A stretch of DNA of 64,000 bases from positions 651,501 through 715,500 of the forward strand of contig CAUYUJ010020727.1 of assembly GCA_963575745.1 (NCBI GenBank), in the 5' to 3' direction. Positions 20,366 through 31,007 of the stretch are shown in pieces (within the stretch, counting starts at the first letter, position 1; the number at the start of each line of letters is the position of its first letter). The translations under genes were made by a program, and so were the position numbers. The stretch comes from Prorocentrum cordatum. Lineage: Eukaryota > Sar > Dinophyceae > Prorocentrales > Prorocentraceae. The notes beneath the pieces are model-generated. The model was not told where the DNA came from, searched no databases, and was given only the letters and a program-made list of their open reading frames with translations.

Positions 20366-22182
20366 GAAGTGATGCCTCCATATGCCATCTACGCCTACAG
20401 GGCGGGCTTGGACTGCTCGACGTATCGCAGGCTTCGTCTTTACAGCATGCAGCGGTGGAATGGTGCAGAAGAGGGCGTGTGTGACCCCGCTCTGGTTGAG
20501 GTGTGCTGGGGCTTGCTTCGCCCGTCGTATTTTTTGTGGGTTCGACGGCGGCGGAGGCCGCGCTGTGCCCCCAGAGAACACAGAGCTGCTGACGCCGACG
20601 CCGAAGACCAGCGCGACATTGCTCTGGCCTTGGGCGACAGCTTGCATAGGCAGTTCGCGCAGTTGCGCGACGCTCATGTTCCCCAGCGGGACGATGCCCA
20701 CAGGGAGGAGATGGATCACACTGTCCACACCAGGAAGGCATGCAATTGGTTGAGCAGTTCTTGCCCCGAGCCCCTAACCCAGATGCTGGTTTGGAGATTG
20801 TGCGTGGCCCCCCTCCAGCACGACATGCGGGTGCAGTACTATGTGCCATCCAAGAAGTGGGAGCACCAACAGCGGACATCTGCTGCCCGCTCCATTCGCG
20901 AAGGCGGCGGCGACGACAGACTGCATCGTGACTACCGTATCTTAGTTGCTGCCAGGGGGTCTTTGGAGTCTGGCTTGGCTTGCGGTTCAAGCGGGGCGAC
21001 GCCCCGTCGGGCGAAGGCGGCGCTGCGAACCGCCGCCAGGGCAGCGGTTTTCAGCCAGCCGAGTGGCATGGGCGAGCTGGAGGTGATTGGCGCTCCTACG
21101 TGAGGGCGATGGGGTCGAACGACTTCAAGTCCGTTGCGAGGCAGTACAGGGCCCTCTCTGAGGCGGACCGCCAGAAGTATATCGAGGACGGCCAGGCGGC
21201 TACCAAGCGAATGCGAGCAGGCGGGGCAATCGGGACGTCTTTTGGGCCCACTCGGGCCGCCATGGAGCGGGCCAACCGTTCCAGAGTCCTGGTTTCGAGA
21301 GTTGACAGCCTCCTGGATTCAGAGCAGCAGGAGTCGGTTGACAGCGTCCTGCAGGTTGCCGCCTCGACGGGCGAGACGCCCCGCGCTGTGTTGAGCGAGG
21401 CAAGGGCCTTGCAGAGGTCGCTCAACATCCATCGTCGCGCCAAGTCGCGGGCTGATCAGGACGTCTTGGACCAGTATGATAAGGACACCATAGCGGCAGC
21501 TCGCGAGCTCGTGAAGTCCTGCTCCGATGGGGCGCCATGGGCTGCGTCCGCGCTGGCATCTGTTCCAAGTGAAGTTGGGTGCACTGTGCTTTCCGTTGAC
21601 GACGCCAGGGTGGCGAAAGCAGCTGTTCTTCTTCGACGGAGTGGGGTCGCCGCAGCACGCGGTAGACGGTCCAATCTGGTCCAGGCATGCGTTGCTCAGT
21701 GGGATTATTTGGCGCAGTCGGTGGATGCGATGCCGATCACCACTGACAGTGATGAGCTCGATGAGGAGTTTCCCATCAGTCCTTGCTGGGTCGCGGGTGT
21801 CTGTTTGTGCGACCGCGCTGGCAAGCTACTGTACAGAGCCCGTAATTGCATCTTCAGGGTGATGAAGAGCGAGTTCCCGACCACCGAGACTGAGAAACGC
21901 GGCTGGCTCAAGCATCAACGTATCATCATGAAGGTCACGGCCAAGCCGCGAGACATCGGCGATGCCGATGCGGCAGAGTTGGCCATGTTCTGGGGTTTGG
22001 AGCCGAAGTATTGGCACATCAGCTTCATGTTGTTCTCCCCGTACGCCCCGATCTTCCAGGAGATGGACGACGTCGCTGGCACCGACGACGAGATCTTGGC
22101 CAACCCTTCCGTGGACGAGTTGGCGTTCAAGGCAGCGCCGCCCGCCCTTGGGGATGGCGCGTTGGAGCGGTCAGACAGTTGA
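20366..22182 (+). CDS. Transposase-like large gene, second coding block with HMG-box-like segment
   Basis: A CAG-type acceptor after a pyrimidine-rich stretch (to 20365) opens a frame reading MPPYAIYAYRAGLD, then EPLTQMLVWRLCVAPLQHDM and KKWEHQQRTSAARS, as in the C-terminal half of the remembered dinoflagellate family. Near 20960-21000 the coding frame changes by one. The second frame (to TGA 22182) carries DWRSYVRAMG, then ARQYRALSEADRQKYIEDG (about nt 21083-21200), which has the spacing of an HMG box, then a helical region, then WVAGVCLCDRAGKLLYRARN and WHISFMLFSPYAPIF. The frame change is either an unseen short intron or an inactivating indel. An HMG-like part would bind DNA non-specifically. 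Confidence 0.55.
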
Positions 22183-22594
22183 GGTGTTGGAGGAGAAGGA
22201 AGAGGAGACAGAGGAGGATGAGGAGGAGGAATCGCAGGGTCTTGGATCCCTGGTTGTGGGGAGGAGGAAGAGGAGGGGGAGGAAACGAAAGAGGAGGAGG
22301 AGGGTAACCAGAGCTCTGCACCTCTTCTTCCCTCTCCTCATGTCCCTCCTCATCCTCCTCCTTCTCCTCCTCTCCCTCCTCCTCCTCCGACTCCTTCCCC
22401 TGTTCCTCCTCACCCTCTTCCTCCTCCGTCTGCTCCTGCGCCTGCTCCTTTTCCCCAGTTTCCTGCTCCTCCTCATCCTCCGTCTCCTCCTACCCCGCCT
22501 CCTCATCACCCCCCCCTCCTACTTCTCTTCATCTTCATCCTCCTCCTCTCTCTCGTCCGGCCGCCGACTTGGATGTCAATCGAGGGCCTTCCCG
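22183..22594. repeat. GGAGGA tract followed by CTCCTC tract
   Basis: Nt 22190-22310 is GAGGAGGA-rich on the + strand and nt 22318-22560 is CTCCTC-rich on the same strand, so a transcript could fold back over roughly 100 bases. It lies in the presumed intron between coding blocks of the transposase-like gene. Open frames here are Glu/Arg or Leu/Pro/Ser runs. Confidence 0.85.
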
Positions 22595-23181
22595 AATGCA
22601 ACATTGAGGGGGCGTCTCAAGCGAAACGCTTCAGGTGGCCAGGCGCTGCCCAGGCCCAGTGCTCAGAGGCAGGGCGACCATTAGATCCCAAGTTGTCCCT
22701 CCAGCCCCCTCCCCCGACCCCGTCCTTCTAAGGGCTTCGCACCTTAGCTTCGTCGGCAAATTAGCATGTTAGATTCTATCGTGGGATCGACTGTCAGACC
22801 GGTCGCGAGACTCACAAGCGGGGTCGATATTGATCGGTAGGAGGTCGATCGGTTGAGGCGTTTGGGTTCTCCCACCCCGTTCCCCCATCAACCTCATTAT
22901 CATCCGAAAGGTGGTCGTATATGCCACCCACCTGCATCGCCGCGCGGGCGGGGCGTCGCAGGGGGGAGCGGGCGGCGCGTTGGATAAGGCGACGGGTGAA
23001 AAGTAAGGGTGTGGACGCAATCAGTCGTCAACGTTTCTCTGCCCGACCCTCCCTCCTATCCGCCCCCTCCTCCTCCTCCGTCCTTGTGTTCGAAAGAATC
23101 GTGCTTAACAGTGTTTCCAAATGTTGAACTGTTGAGCCCTCTCGAGTGCAAGATTGGGAGGGTGTCTCGAGCGAAACGCTT
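22595..23181 (+). repeat. Intronic direct repeat ending GCGAAACGCTT
   Basis: Nt 22595-22631 and 23144-23181 share TGCAA, ATTG and GTCTC followed by AGCGAAACGCTT, with scattered differences over about 37 bp. A shorter inverted relative (AAGCGTTTCGTTCGA) is at 24252-24266. The sequence between holds no supported gene. Confidence 0.7.
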
Positions 23182-23669
23182 GCCTTTCACGAAACGTGTT
23201 AGAACCCCATGGACGTTGCAAAATTGTTGCGCCCTGGGCTGCTCGCGGAGGCGCGTGCCCAAACATGCGGCCCTGCGGGTTTTGATTGGGGCGTGTGTCT
23301 AGCAAGATTGCTTCGCTTGGGTGTCTTGGGGGGATGCCGCGACTTTTTGGTCGGGCAAGTCTCATCATGCGGTATCGGGGTCATCTTCGCGGGGGTGGGG
23401 AAGGGGGGGGGGAGGGGTCCGTGAGATGCCGTGCCGAGCCGCTGTGAGATTGCTGTGCCAGCGTAGAGTGTATGACCGCGCGTCGAAAGTCTACCACCCC
23501 TCGCCCGCGCTCGGGCCAATAAACCGCGCCATTCAGCTAGCAGCTAGCTGAGCGCAAGCGGCGTGGCAGGGGTTATCAGACGACCAGCAGCATTGCAGTG
23601 CCAACGCTGGGAGTGCGTTGGCACACCTCGTTATTTATCGGGTGTGGTGGCCGTTTGGGCTACTTGATG
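23182..23669. other. Gene-free intron or spacer
   Basis: GC-rich with a poly-G stretch at 23405-23415. The string CGGGCCAATAAACCGCGCC at about 23512 resembles CGCGTGGAATAAACGCGCC at about 17927. No gene is supported. Confidence 0.4.
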
Positions 23670-24239
23670 TTATGGAGGGGGGTAAGGAGGAGGGGGGGAG
23701 GAGCAGAAGCAGGAGGAGAATAAAGAGGAGGAGGAGTAGGAAGAGGAGAAGGACGGGGATGAGCGAGGAAGAGGGGGAGAGGGAGACCGATGAGCAATAT
23801 GCAGGTCGTAGGCTTAAGGTAGCAGGCGCGGGGGGAGGACGTGGGGGAGGAGGCGGATGCGGGGGAGGAGGGCGCGGAGGCGGCGTGGGAGGCGCATGTG
23901 GGGGAAGAGGAACGGCGGCGGAAGCAAGCTCAACTTGCTCCTCCTCACCCTCCCCATCCGCCCCCTCCTCATCCTGCTCAAGATAGCCCACTGCAACATG
24001 CAGCGAGCCCAGTCCCTGCACCTCCTCCTCGCTCCCCTCCTCTCATCCTCATCCTCACCCTCTTGGTCATCCTCCTTATTGTTCTCATCCGCCTCCTCCT
24101 CATCCGAACCCTCCTCCCCAGACTCATTCTCCTCCTGCCTCGCCCTCGTTCTTTTCATTATCCCCCTCCTCCTCAGTTCCCTCCTCATCCGCATCCTCCT
24201 CCTCCGCCTCCTCCTCTTCCTCCTCCTCCGAAACTTACG
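23670..24239. repeat. Second purine tract followed by pyrimidine tract
   Basis: Nt 23670-23930 is rich in GGAGGA/GGGGGAGGA and nt 23938-24235 in CTCCTC, the same back-to-back arrangement as at 22.2-22.6 kb. At 24240-24251 the 12-bp palindrome GTGTTTAAACAC follows. Overlapping frames are low-complexity artefacts. Confidence 0.8.
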
Positions 24240-24639
24240 TGTTTAAACACAAGCGTTTCGTTCGATACATCTTCGGAACATTGAGGTATGGGAATCGCTG
24301 GCTTTGCATTGGGGCCGTTAAACCATGGCAAATCGCCAGGCGCACCCCAACAAAAACGCCGTGCGCTACGAACTAGCGGATGGACTGTTAAGTCGACACG
24401 CCTTCGGGGAACATCTAAGATAGTGCGCGCGAGTCACCCGCCCCCTCTCCCGCCCCACCCCGCGCCCTCCCCCCTGCCCCACCAGCCCCACTATCCCCCA
24501 CCCACCCCGCCACCGCCCCGCTACCCGCCCCGCCTCCCACCTCTAGAACCCCAAGATCGTGCGCACGAGCCACCGCCCCACCACCCACCCCGCCCCCCCA
24601 CCCACCCACTTGTTTGAAGGTTCGCGCAGGTCTTTGCCG

Positions 24640-24660
24640 CCGTTGCCGTTTTGGCTCGAA
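24640..24660 (+). other. Diverged DinoSL relic upstream of the HU-like gene
   Basis: This 21-base stretch (CCGTTGCCGTTTTGG, then CTCGAA) aligns without gaps to the spliced leader with four substitutions. It lies 86 bases before the start of the HU-like frame. It suggests that this gene copy derives from a mature trans-spliced mRNA. Confidence 0.55.
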
Positions 24661-24746
24661 CATGTTAAGTTTCGCGGCGCACGCAGCAATCGCCGCCTCC
24701 TCGCCATCACCTCCGTCTTCTGACACAGCGGCCGTGTCGGCGCAAG

Positions 24747-25463
24747 ATGTCCAGCGGGATGGCGCCAGCATCGGGCCCAGCCGCGGCTGCTGCACCCGAC
24801 CATCAGCAGCAGCAGCAACAACAACCGCCAGCAGATGACGGCCTCGGCGGCGGTGGCGATCACGGTGGGCGTGCCCAGCCAGATGGCACGACCAAGGGCA
24901 ACATTACCAAGACGAGCCTCGCGAAGGCCATTGCGAAGAAGGTGGGCGCCTCTCCGCACGTGGTCGAGGCTGTGTTGGAGGAGCTCCCGAAGACGGCATC
25001 AAAGGAGCTCAAGGCCAACAACAGGTTCTCGATCCCCAATTTCCTGTACATGCACATGGCCGAGGGATTTCCTGATACTAAGGCAGAGGTGCTGGCCATG
25101 AAGAAGTACGCACGCACGAACAAGTGCCACAGCGACAACGTGAAGATCATGCAGCCCAAGGTCGCGCTCAAGCCTGGATGGATTCAATCATCGCAGTGCT
25201 TTCGCGATACAGCCCCGAAAGTCATCGCCCTGCCCAACGCCACGAACCCCGTGCTTGTCGCCGAGGCTGCGCCTTTCGAGGCGGACGACGGTTATGACGT
25301 GTCAATGGGTCCCAGCTCGGCCAGCACGGTGCTCTCGTCTTCTTCGCTGCCGCCGACCTCCAGCAGCAGCAGCAGCAGCGGTGAGGCTTGGCCAGAGCAA
25401 GCCGAGCAAGCCAAGCAGGACACCAATCGCAGGGAGCTTACGCTGAACTCTGACAATGACTAG
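24747..25463 (+). CDS. HU/HCc-like DNA-binding protein with Gln and Ser tracts
   Basis: 238 residues with no internal stop. Residues 1-52 are Ala/Gly-rich with seven consecutive Gln at 20-26. Residues 53-145 fit the bacterial HU / dinoflagellate HCc fold in order: helices ITKTSLAKAIAKKVGAS and HVVEAVLEELPKTASKEL, the strand NNRFSIPNFLYMHM in place of HU's GDKVQL-GFG-NFEV, a basic arm-like section AMKKYARTNK, and the closing VKIMQPKVALKPGW matching HU's IPA-KVPAFKAG. The tail is Ser-rich (about 200-213) and acidic, unlike classical HU. It would bend or bridge DNA in the nucleus. It appears intronless, carries a leader relic, and sits between blocks of the transposase-like gene, so it may be a retroposed gene nested in an intron. 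Start codon: CAAG-ATG-T at 24747; an out-of-frame ATG lies at 24662. Confidence 0.7.
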   Translation: MSSGMAPASGPAAAAAPDHQQQQQQQPPADDGLGGGGDHGGRAQPDGTTKGNITKTSLAKAIAKKVGASPHVVEAVLEELPKTASKELKANNRFSIPNFLYMHMAEGFPDTKAEVLAMKKYARTNKCHSDNVKIMQPKVALKPGWIQSSQCFRDTAPKVIALPNATNPVLVAEAAPFEADDGYDVSMGPSSASTVLSSSSLPPTSSSSSSSGEAWPEQAEQAKQDTNRRELTLNSDND

Positions 25464-26299
25464 GTGACCAGCTGACGGGCGACATCGCAGCGCCGCCTGG
25501 CTAGTTTGCCTGGCGCTCAAGGCCCCCTCGAATGTTCATAATGGGCGAACCTGTTATCCACAGCCGCTGCCTCGCCTAGCAATCGTGTGCGATTGCGGAC
25601 CGCGTCGTCTTGACAGCTGCGCTGTCGGACCGTGCTCTAGCCTTGACTGTGCGCGTGCTCGACATGGTCAGGGAGTAGTTGCCAGCAAGCTTTCGGCCAC
25701 TTGCGTTCGACATCGGAGATCGCATGTAGTGTTTGGTGATCGCACTTTTTGTTCTCTAGTTCAGGGGTGAAATGACACGGCGAACATCCACGTCCATCCA
25801 TTCACACCCATGCACCATTCCATTGTTCAGGTTTGGCATGCTCCGTCTGCTCCTGCTCATGGCCTCGTGAATTTCCGCCCTCCTTCTCCTGGCCCACCCT
25901 CCCCCAGCGCTGTTGCCTCACGTAGCCCTCGCGTCGTTGCAACGCATTGTTCCTCCAATCCCGCCGCCATCCCCCAGCAGCTGATGGCATTTAAAACCCA
26001 ACCTCGTTTTGGGCCTCGCAGCTGGGCCCTGCGTAAAGAGTAGGATGGCGGTGCCGAAGGGTGAGCTGGTTGTAGCAGATGGGGGGCTAGACAGTGGGGG
26101 AGCGGGAGGACGGAGGAGGCCGAAAGGAGTGGCAGACTCTAGCAGAGGAGGAGGGGGACGGGGAAGGTCGATGAGTGAGTTTACGAGGTCCCCGCCCAGC
26201 GGAGTAGGGCGGCGTGGGCGTGCGGGGGCAGAGGATGCGTGAAGGCGACGCGCGCGTCCTCGAGGCTTGCTCCCCCCCCCCTCCCCGCCGCCCGCGCAG
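25464..26299. other. Gene-free spacer or intron ending in a strong acceptor
   Basis: No supported gene. The end (about 26268-26299) is a C-rich pyrimidine tract followed by GCAG, a good 3' splice site for the block that begins at 26300. Confidence 0.5.
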
Positions 26300-26836
26300 G
26301 CATGCGGCGTGCACGGCGACATGTGCGACATGTTGAGGACCCTGGATTTGGAGCAGGGATTGGACATAGAGTTCCTGCTCGTGCAGGTGCACGCCCGCCC
26401 CGTCAGCGAGATACAGCCGCGCTTGGTCCTCGCCAAGGCCCTCCCCCCAGGAGCGTCTTACTCTCCGTGGCCGCCGCCGTCGGGAGGCCGACGAGGAGGC
26501 AGCCGAGGAGGCGGTGACGGGAGAGGTGGCCGAGGAGTCGGCGGTCGAAGAGGCAGGGGGCGCGGGCGAAGCAGCTCAGAGGGACCTGCCGCTGGCGATG
26601 AGAGTGCCCAAGGGGCCCCATCAGGCGGTAGCGGCAGGGGATCTGGCGGCGGGCGCGGGGCAGGGGGACCTCACCCTGTGGCCGATGCAGTTGATGTCGG
26701 TGAGAGGGGGGACGTGGGCGAGAGCGACTCCGACCTCTCTCCTGACGAGGGCGAGGCGGAGGTGCTTGGGGGAGCTGTCGGCGGAGATGCCTCTCTAGCG
26801 ATGATGGGTCAGACAAGGCCCATGGCGTGCAGCTGA
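26300..26836 (+). CDS. Probable further exon of the transposase-like gene (Gly/Arg-rich)
   Basis: After the polypyrimidine-CAG acceptor the frame starts on a codon boundary: ACGVHGDMCDMLRTLDLEQG, then IEFLLVQVHARPVSEIQPRL, a short globular stretch of a kind I recall in the same dinoflagellate family. From about residue 50 it becomes Gly/Arg/Ser-rich (GGRRGRGRGRSSS), typical of RNA- or DNA-binding tails, and ends at TGA 26836. Only the first 50 residues look selectively constrained. The exon end is not resolved. Confidence 0.4.
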   Translation, partial: ACGVHGDMCDMLRTLDLEQGLDIEFLLVQVHARPVSEIQPRLVLAKALPPGASYSPWPPPSGGRRGGSRGGGDGRGGRGVGGRRGRGRGRSSSEGPAAGDESAQGAPSGGSGRGSGGGRGAGGPHPVADAVDVGERGDVGESDSDLSPDEGEAEVLGGAVGGDASLAMMGQTRPMACS

Positions 26837-27149
26837 AACGTATCACTGGCCAGGGGCCCCCTACAACCAAACAGTGCTTGCGGTCGCGCGTAGCTGCAAG
26901 GGGTTGGGGTGCATATGGCGGTTGCAGCCTTCGGGTCTCCTCTGGTTGGTTGCATGCAACGTCGCGCTGCAATATGCTGCACACTCTTTGGGGTCTTTAG
27001 CTTGTTCGCCCCTCCATCGTCGCCAGCCGTTGCAATGCGAGGGGTGGGCTTTGGCAGAGGGCGCCTTTCACCGAAGGGGGAGAATGTGATTGTTACGGTG
27101 TGTTTCCGTATTGCTTACGCCAGACGCCCTAAACGTTTTGTCTGACACC
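26837..27149. other. Gene-free spacer, probably intronic
   Basis: No coding frame or repeat is recognised. It separates two blocks that read like parts of one protein family. Confidence 0.4.
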
Positions 27150-27957
27150 ACTCCCGCCTTGCGACGAGTCGCGTCGGCCCTCGGGCCAGCCCCGATTGCG
27201 GCCCCCAGAGCCCCCAGAGGTTGACGCTGATGAGTCCGAGGGTTCAGATTCGGGCACTGGCAGTTGCGATGACGCCGTCGGCGGCGCCATTTTCGAGTTC
27301 GACCCCTTGGCAGATGACGAGAGGGGGCCTGAGGAGGGGGGGCCCAGCGGCGCAATGCACCCCCCTGACCTTGCGGGTGGACCTGGAGAGAGCTCGTCCT
27401 CACTTGAGATCCCTGAGCCTATTGTTTCTGTCGGAGGTGGCAGCGCTTCTAGTTCTGGGGCGATTGCGCCTCCGCCGCCGCCGCCGTTGCCTCCACCCTT
27501 GCCCCCGCCCTCCCCTCCACTGCCCGCGTCTGACCGTGGCGGTGGCAGTCGAGCCAGTCGTGCAGGGGTCGGCGGCGGCGCCGTTGCATCATTTCGTTTC
27601 CCGAATGGTGGCAAGCTCACTGCATACCCGTATGGCGTGTTCGAAGCAACGTGCGGGAATGCTTGTCACGGCGGGAGGTGCAGGCGCAGCCTGAGTAGTA
27701 AGCGACCAACAGGTTCGTATAGCATCCGCCGCCCAACAATGGGCAGGGGCGTGGGGTTCTTGTGTTCTTGGATTCTGGACGGGCATGGTCTGGGCACTAA
27801 GATCGACCATGGTTGTTTCAAGCCGACGTACCAACAGCGCCATGACGCACGAGAGTATTTTAAGCGAGTCGGTGGGCACGCTGCCCTCCAGATCATTTCA
27901 GAAGAGTGGGGCGGAGAGGCGTCGGATTCCGAGCCGATCGAGGACCCATCTGCTTAG
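27150..27957 (+). CDS. Probable C-terminal exon of the transposase-like gene with Cys/His motif
   Basis: The frame has no ATG at its start, as expected for an internal or last exon. It begins acidic (DADESEGSDSGTGSCDD), continues with a long Pro tract (APPPPPPLPPPLPPPSPPLP), then a compact domain: FRFPNGGKLTAYPYGVFEAT, CGNACHGGRC and GRGVGFLCSWILDGHG. The order 'GG-K-Tyr-Tyr, Cys-x4-His-x3-Cys, Gly-x-GFL-x2-W' matches the tail of the remembered dinoflagellate family. The Cys/His cluster could bind zinc (inference). It ends at TAG 27957 and is in line with the preceding blocks on the same strand. Confidence 0.5.
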
Positions 27958-28429
27958 ATTATGTCCGCGTGCCGAGGGTGCCGCCGTCTGTCTGCAGGGG
28001 GTGGGTGGGTGAGAGTGTCGAGCTTTTGGTTTCGGGGGCGGCGCGCGGGAGGAGGGCTGGTACGGATGGTGGGTGGGGCGCAGTTGAGGAGAGTGGCAAG
28101 CACATGCGAGGGGATGGACAGCGGGGCAAGGGGATCGGGGGGCGGGGCGGTGGCGGGCGACGGCGACAAGCAATGCTACGTCTCGTCTCTCCGTTTGTCT
28201 TCCTCGTTCCCCTCGCGTGTGCCATCCCCTCTCATCGTCAAGTTCCTTACCTCTCCTCACCCATTTGACCTATGCCACCACCGCCACCCCGCAACCGCCT
28301 TCCGCAACCCGCCAACGGCCATCCTTGTGCCCTCGGTCGTCAGCCGCGCCGCTCCCAAAGCCAGGGCTAGCTCTACCCACGCCCCCCTCGGTTGCCTGCA
28401 GCTGGAGCCGCCAGAGGGCATCTCCAGGA
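27958..28429. other. Gene-free spacer
   Basis: GC-rich. Open frames on both strands are Pro/Arg/Ser-rich, without a domain. Confidence 0.4.
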
Positions 28430-28770
28430 GTCCTTGAGAGTTTTCGGCGCCGCCTGGGTTCCGAAAAGCTACCCGGGAGCTTTTGAGAACTTGAGGGTTT
28501 CCGAGGAGGCTTTTGAAAGGCTTTTGAACTCGGCGGAGGGTTTTCGGAGGCTTGTTGGAGGCTTTTGGGAGGCTTTTGAAATCGTCGGAGGCTTTTGAAA
28601 GGCTTTTAAAAGGCTGTTGAAAGGCTTTTGGAGGCTTTGAAAGGCTTTTGAAAGGCTTTTTGCAAATCGGCTGTTTCCAAAAAGGCTTTTGAAAGGCTTT
28701 TTGAACACCGCGCGATTTCAAAAAGCCTTTTGAAAGGCTTTTTGTAACCATGGTGGGCACGCAAACCCTC
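28430..28770. repeat. Short-period repeat built on GGCTTTTGAAA
   Basis: About 25 imperfect occurrences of GGCTTTTGAAA or GCTTTTTG with periods near 11 and 22 bp. On the minus strand they encode Lys/Ala/Phe/Gln/Ser repeats, which is an artefact. The block starts sharply near 28430 and ends at 28745. Confidence 0.9.
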
Positions 28771-31007
28771 CGAAAACCCTCCGCCGAAGAGATTTCAGTA
28801 CCAGCGCAGCGTCAAAAAGCTCCTGGCTAGGCTTTTGTTTCACGGCACTGTCTCGATAAAGCCGCGATTGTCGCTCCTTGTGTGCTGCGTTCCGCAGCAG
28901 GAGGTTGCTTCCGCCGCTGGAACGCGGGCTCCTCCCCAGTTGGGCGCGCTTGTGCATCTTGGTTTGCATTGCGCGAGCGTGCTCTCATTTCCTGTTGCAA
29001 GAGCCTCGGGATGTCGCTCGGCGGCGTACGCTAAGTACAGTTGGGGGGGGGGGTCCAAGGGCGCACCGCCACAAGCAAAAAAACTGCACAACCGAAAACA
29101 TACAAGCAGTTGTTGGTAACACGGCCGTTCGCATCAGACTCGATTGTTCTCCTCACCAGTGTGACTGACGCAGTGGAGCTGCGCTGGGTGAGGGCGTTGG
29201 CGCCAGTTGGCCTTCTCGCTGCTGCCTTGGGCGGGGCTCCCTACAGGTGCACGAGCCTATCGGGGATGATTGTACCAAAATCTAAGTGTGGCGCATGTGG
29301 GCCATGTCACGGGAGTCCCCAGTGAAAGTCTTAGTGGACACGCGGTCCTCGTGAGGGGCGCGCCGAATTGAGTTAGGGGGCCTTCCCACTTGGGGCTTCG
29401 GTGGCGCTCCATGGGGCCCATTGTCGTCGTGAGGGGTGTGCCGATGTGATGCGAAGGCTTCTGATGTCGTCTTCGTCGGTCGTGCTCGTCGTCGTCCGTC
29501 GTTCGTCTCTTCCGCTCCTCTCTCCTTTCCCGCTCCTCCTCCGCCGTTTTGGCGCCCCCTCCACCCTTCGGGGGGCTCTTCCTTGCGGCAGGTTGGTGAA
29601 CAGCGCGTTCCCTGCTCCCGCTTGCGGAAGTTGGGGCATGCGCCGATCGCCTCTCGTTGCTCTGCAGTGCCCCCTGCTCGCCCTTGTGCCCTTCGGGGCC
29701 TCGCCCCGTCACTGTCGTTTTCTGAGGGGGTCGACGCGCTCGCGCCGTGGGGCTGCCCCGTTGCCCTGGAAAGCGTCCGTGCATGTTGTGCAGATTGATT
29801 TGGTAAATCGAGGTATGCAGTTGCCCATGCAGCGTTTTGTCACGGTTGGCTTGCACTCCAGCCCAGTGACGCACGCACTCTCGGCGCGTTGCGCGTGCGG
29901 TGCGCGCGCGTGTGTGTGCGTGGGCGGGGGGAGCGCGATTGCACATTGTCACTGCCACATTTGGTGCCCCCCTCTCCCTGGGGGGGGGGGGGGCAGCGAG
30001 CCTGGCAGGGAGCGTGCCGCGAAGTGGCGACGCATGTTGGCCGCCCCACCCCCCGCTTAGAGCCTTCGTTAGAGTTCCCTGCGCTGCCGCGGCTGCCGAT
30101 ACCCTCGTGCTGGCATTCGAGGTGTGCAATGTGGGCGCAAGTGTCTCGGTGGCCCCCTCTCTCCACCCCGCCCCCCATACCGCCACTTGAGGTATTCGTT
30201 TGAGCCGCCAGCACAAGGGGGCACGAAACGTGAGAGGGGCTCTCAGTAGCCGACGATGGGGAGGATGACTGATGGGATGAGGATGTTGGGAGGAGGAGGG
30301 TAGTGGATGTGACGTGGGCGCGGCGCGCTGCACCTGTCAAAGCGATGGCAGTCTATTACTATCTACGTTGGAACTGCGCGTGTGGCCATTGCGAGCCATG
30401 GTTGTTGCCCCAATGGCAACGAGATTGCCCCGAACGCAATTGGTCACCCCCTGCCCCTCCCGCTCCACTTACCCCCACGCCTTCTGAGAAAGCTATGCTG
30501 TGATCACGCAGCTCGGTCCAATACCACCGCAGCGCAACGCGGAGATAATCGTGCATCGCGTTGCGCGGCGTCAATTAGGCCCGCAGCCCTGTTCCGCGGG
30601 GGGGCGACGCTATCGCGAGAAGGCGCGAAGATAAATGCGCGAAGTTCGGTGGCATTGTAAGCATGACAGCCGAATTCGCCATGGACGGTGAAACGCTGAC
30701 TGGTGACGTTGGGGCCATTTTGTTCGATGCACCGTTTCCCCTGCACTCCCCGGCCACTCACCACCCCTTGCTCCGTCCATATATCGTCTTATGTTGGCGC
30801 AACACCTCGCCTCCGCCCCAGCAGCGATCAGCAGCCGCTTCACCGTCCTGCCACCATGTTGGCTGGAGTTGCGTTCGTCGGTGGCCTTTTTCCCAGCCGA
30901 GGCGCATTGGGCCCACGGTGGGCTCAGCACGCGCTGGCAGCGCGCAGTGGGCTTGCACGCTGCAGAGTGCGCGAAGGTTCCTCGCAAGAAGTCTGATCCC
31001 CCGCCGA
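28771..31007. other. Gene-free stretch upstream of the zinc-finger gene
   Basis: No supported gene in 2.2 kb. Long frames at 29257-30333 (-) and 29401-30060 (+) are composition artefacts. Features include a poly-G run at 29981-29993, a GT/GC alternating stretch at 29900-29930, and weak leader-like strings (GGCCATTTTGTTCGA at 30713; CCATGTTGGCTGGAG at 30854) that are too poor to call. Confidence 0.5.

Noticed and set aside
29257-30333. 358-codon minus-strand frame
   Set aside because: Biased composition, no domain, no leader relic or splice context.
30713-30868. Leader-like strings GGCCATTTTGTTCGA and CCATGTTGGCTGGAG before the zinc-finger gene
   Set aside because: Too many mismatches for so short a motif, and no start codon of a coding frame directly follows.
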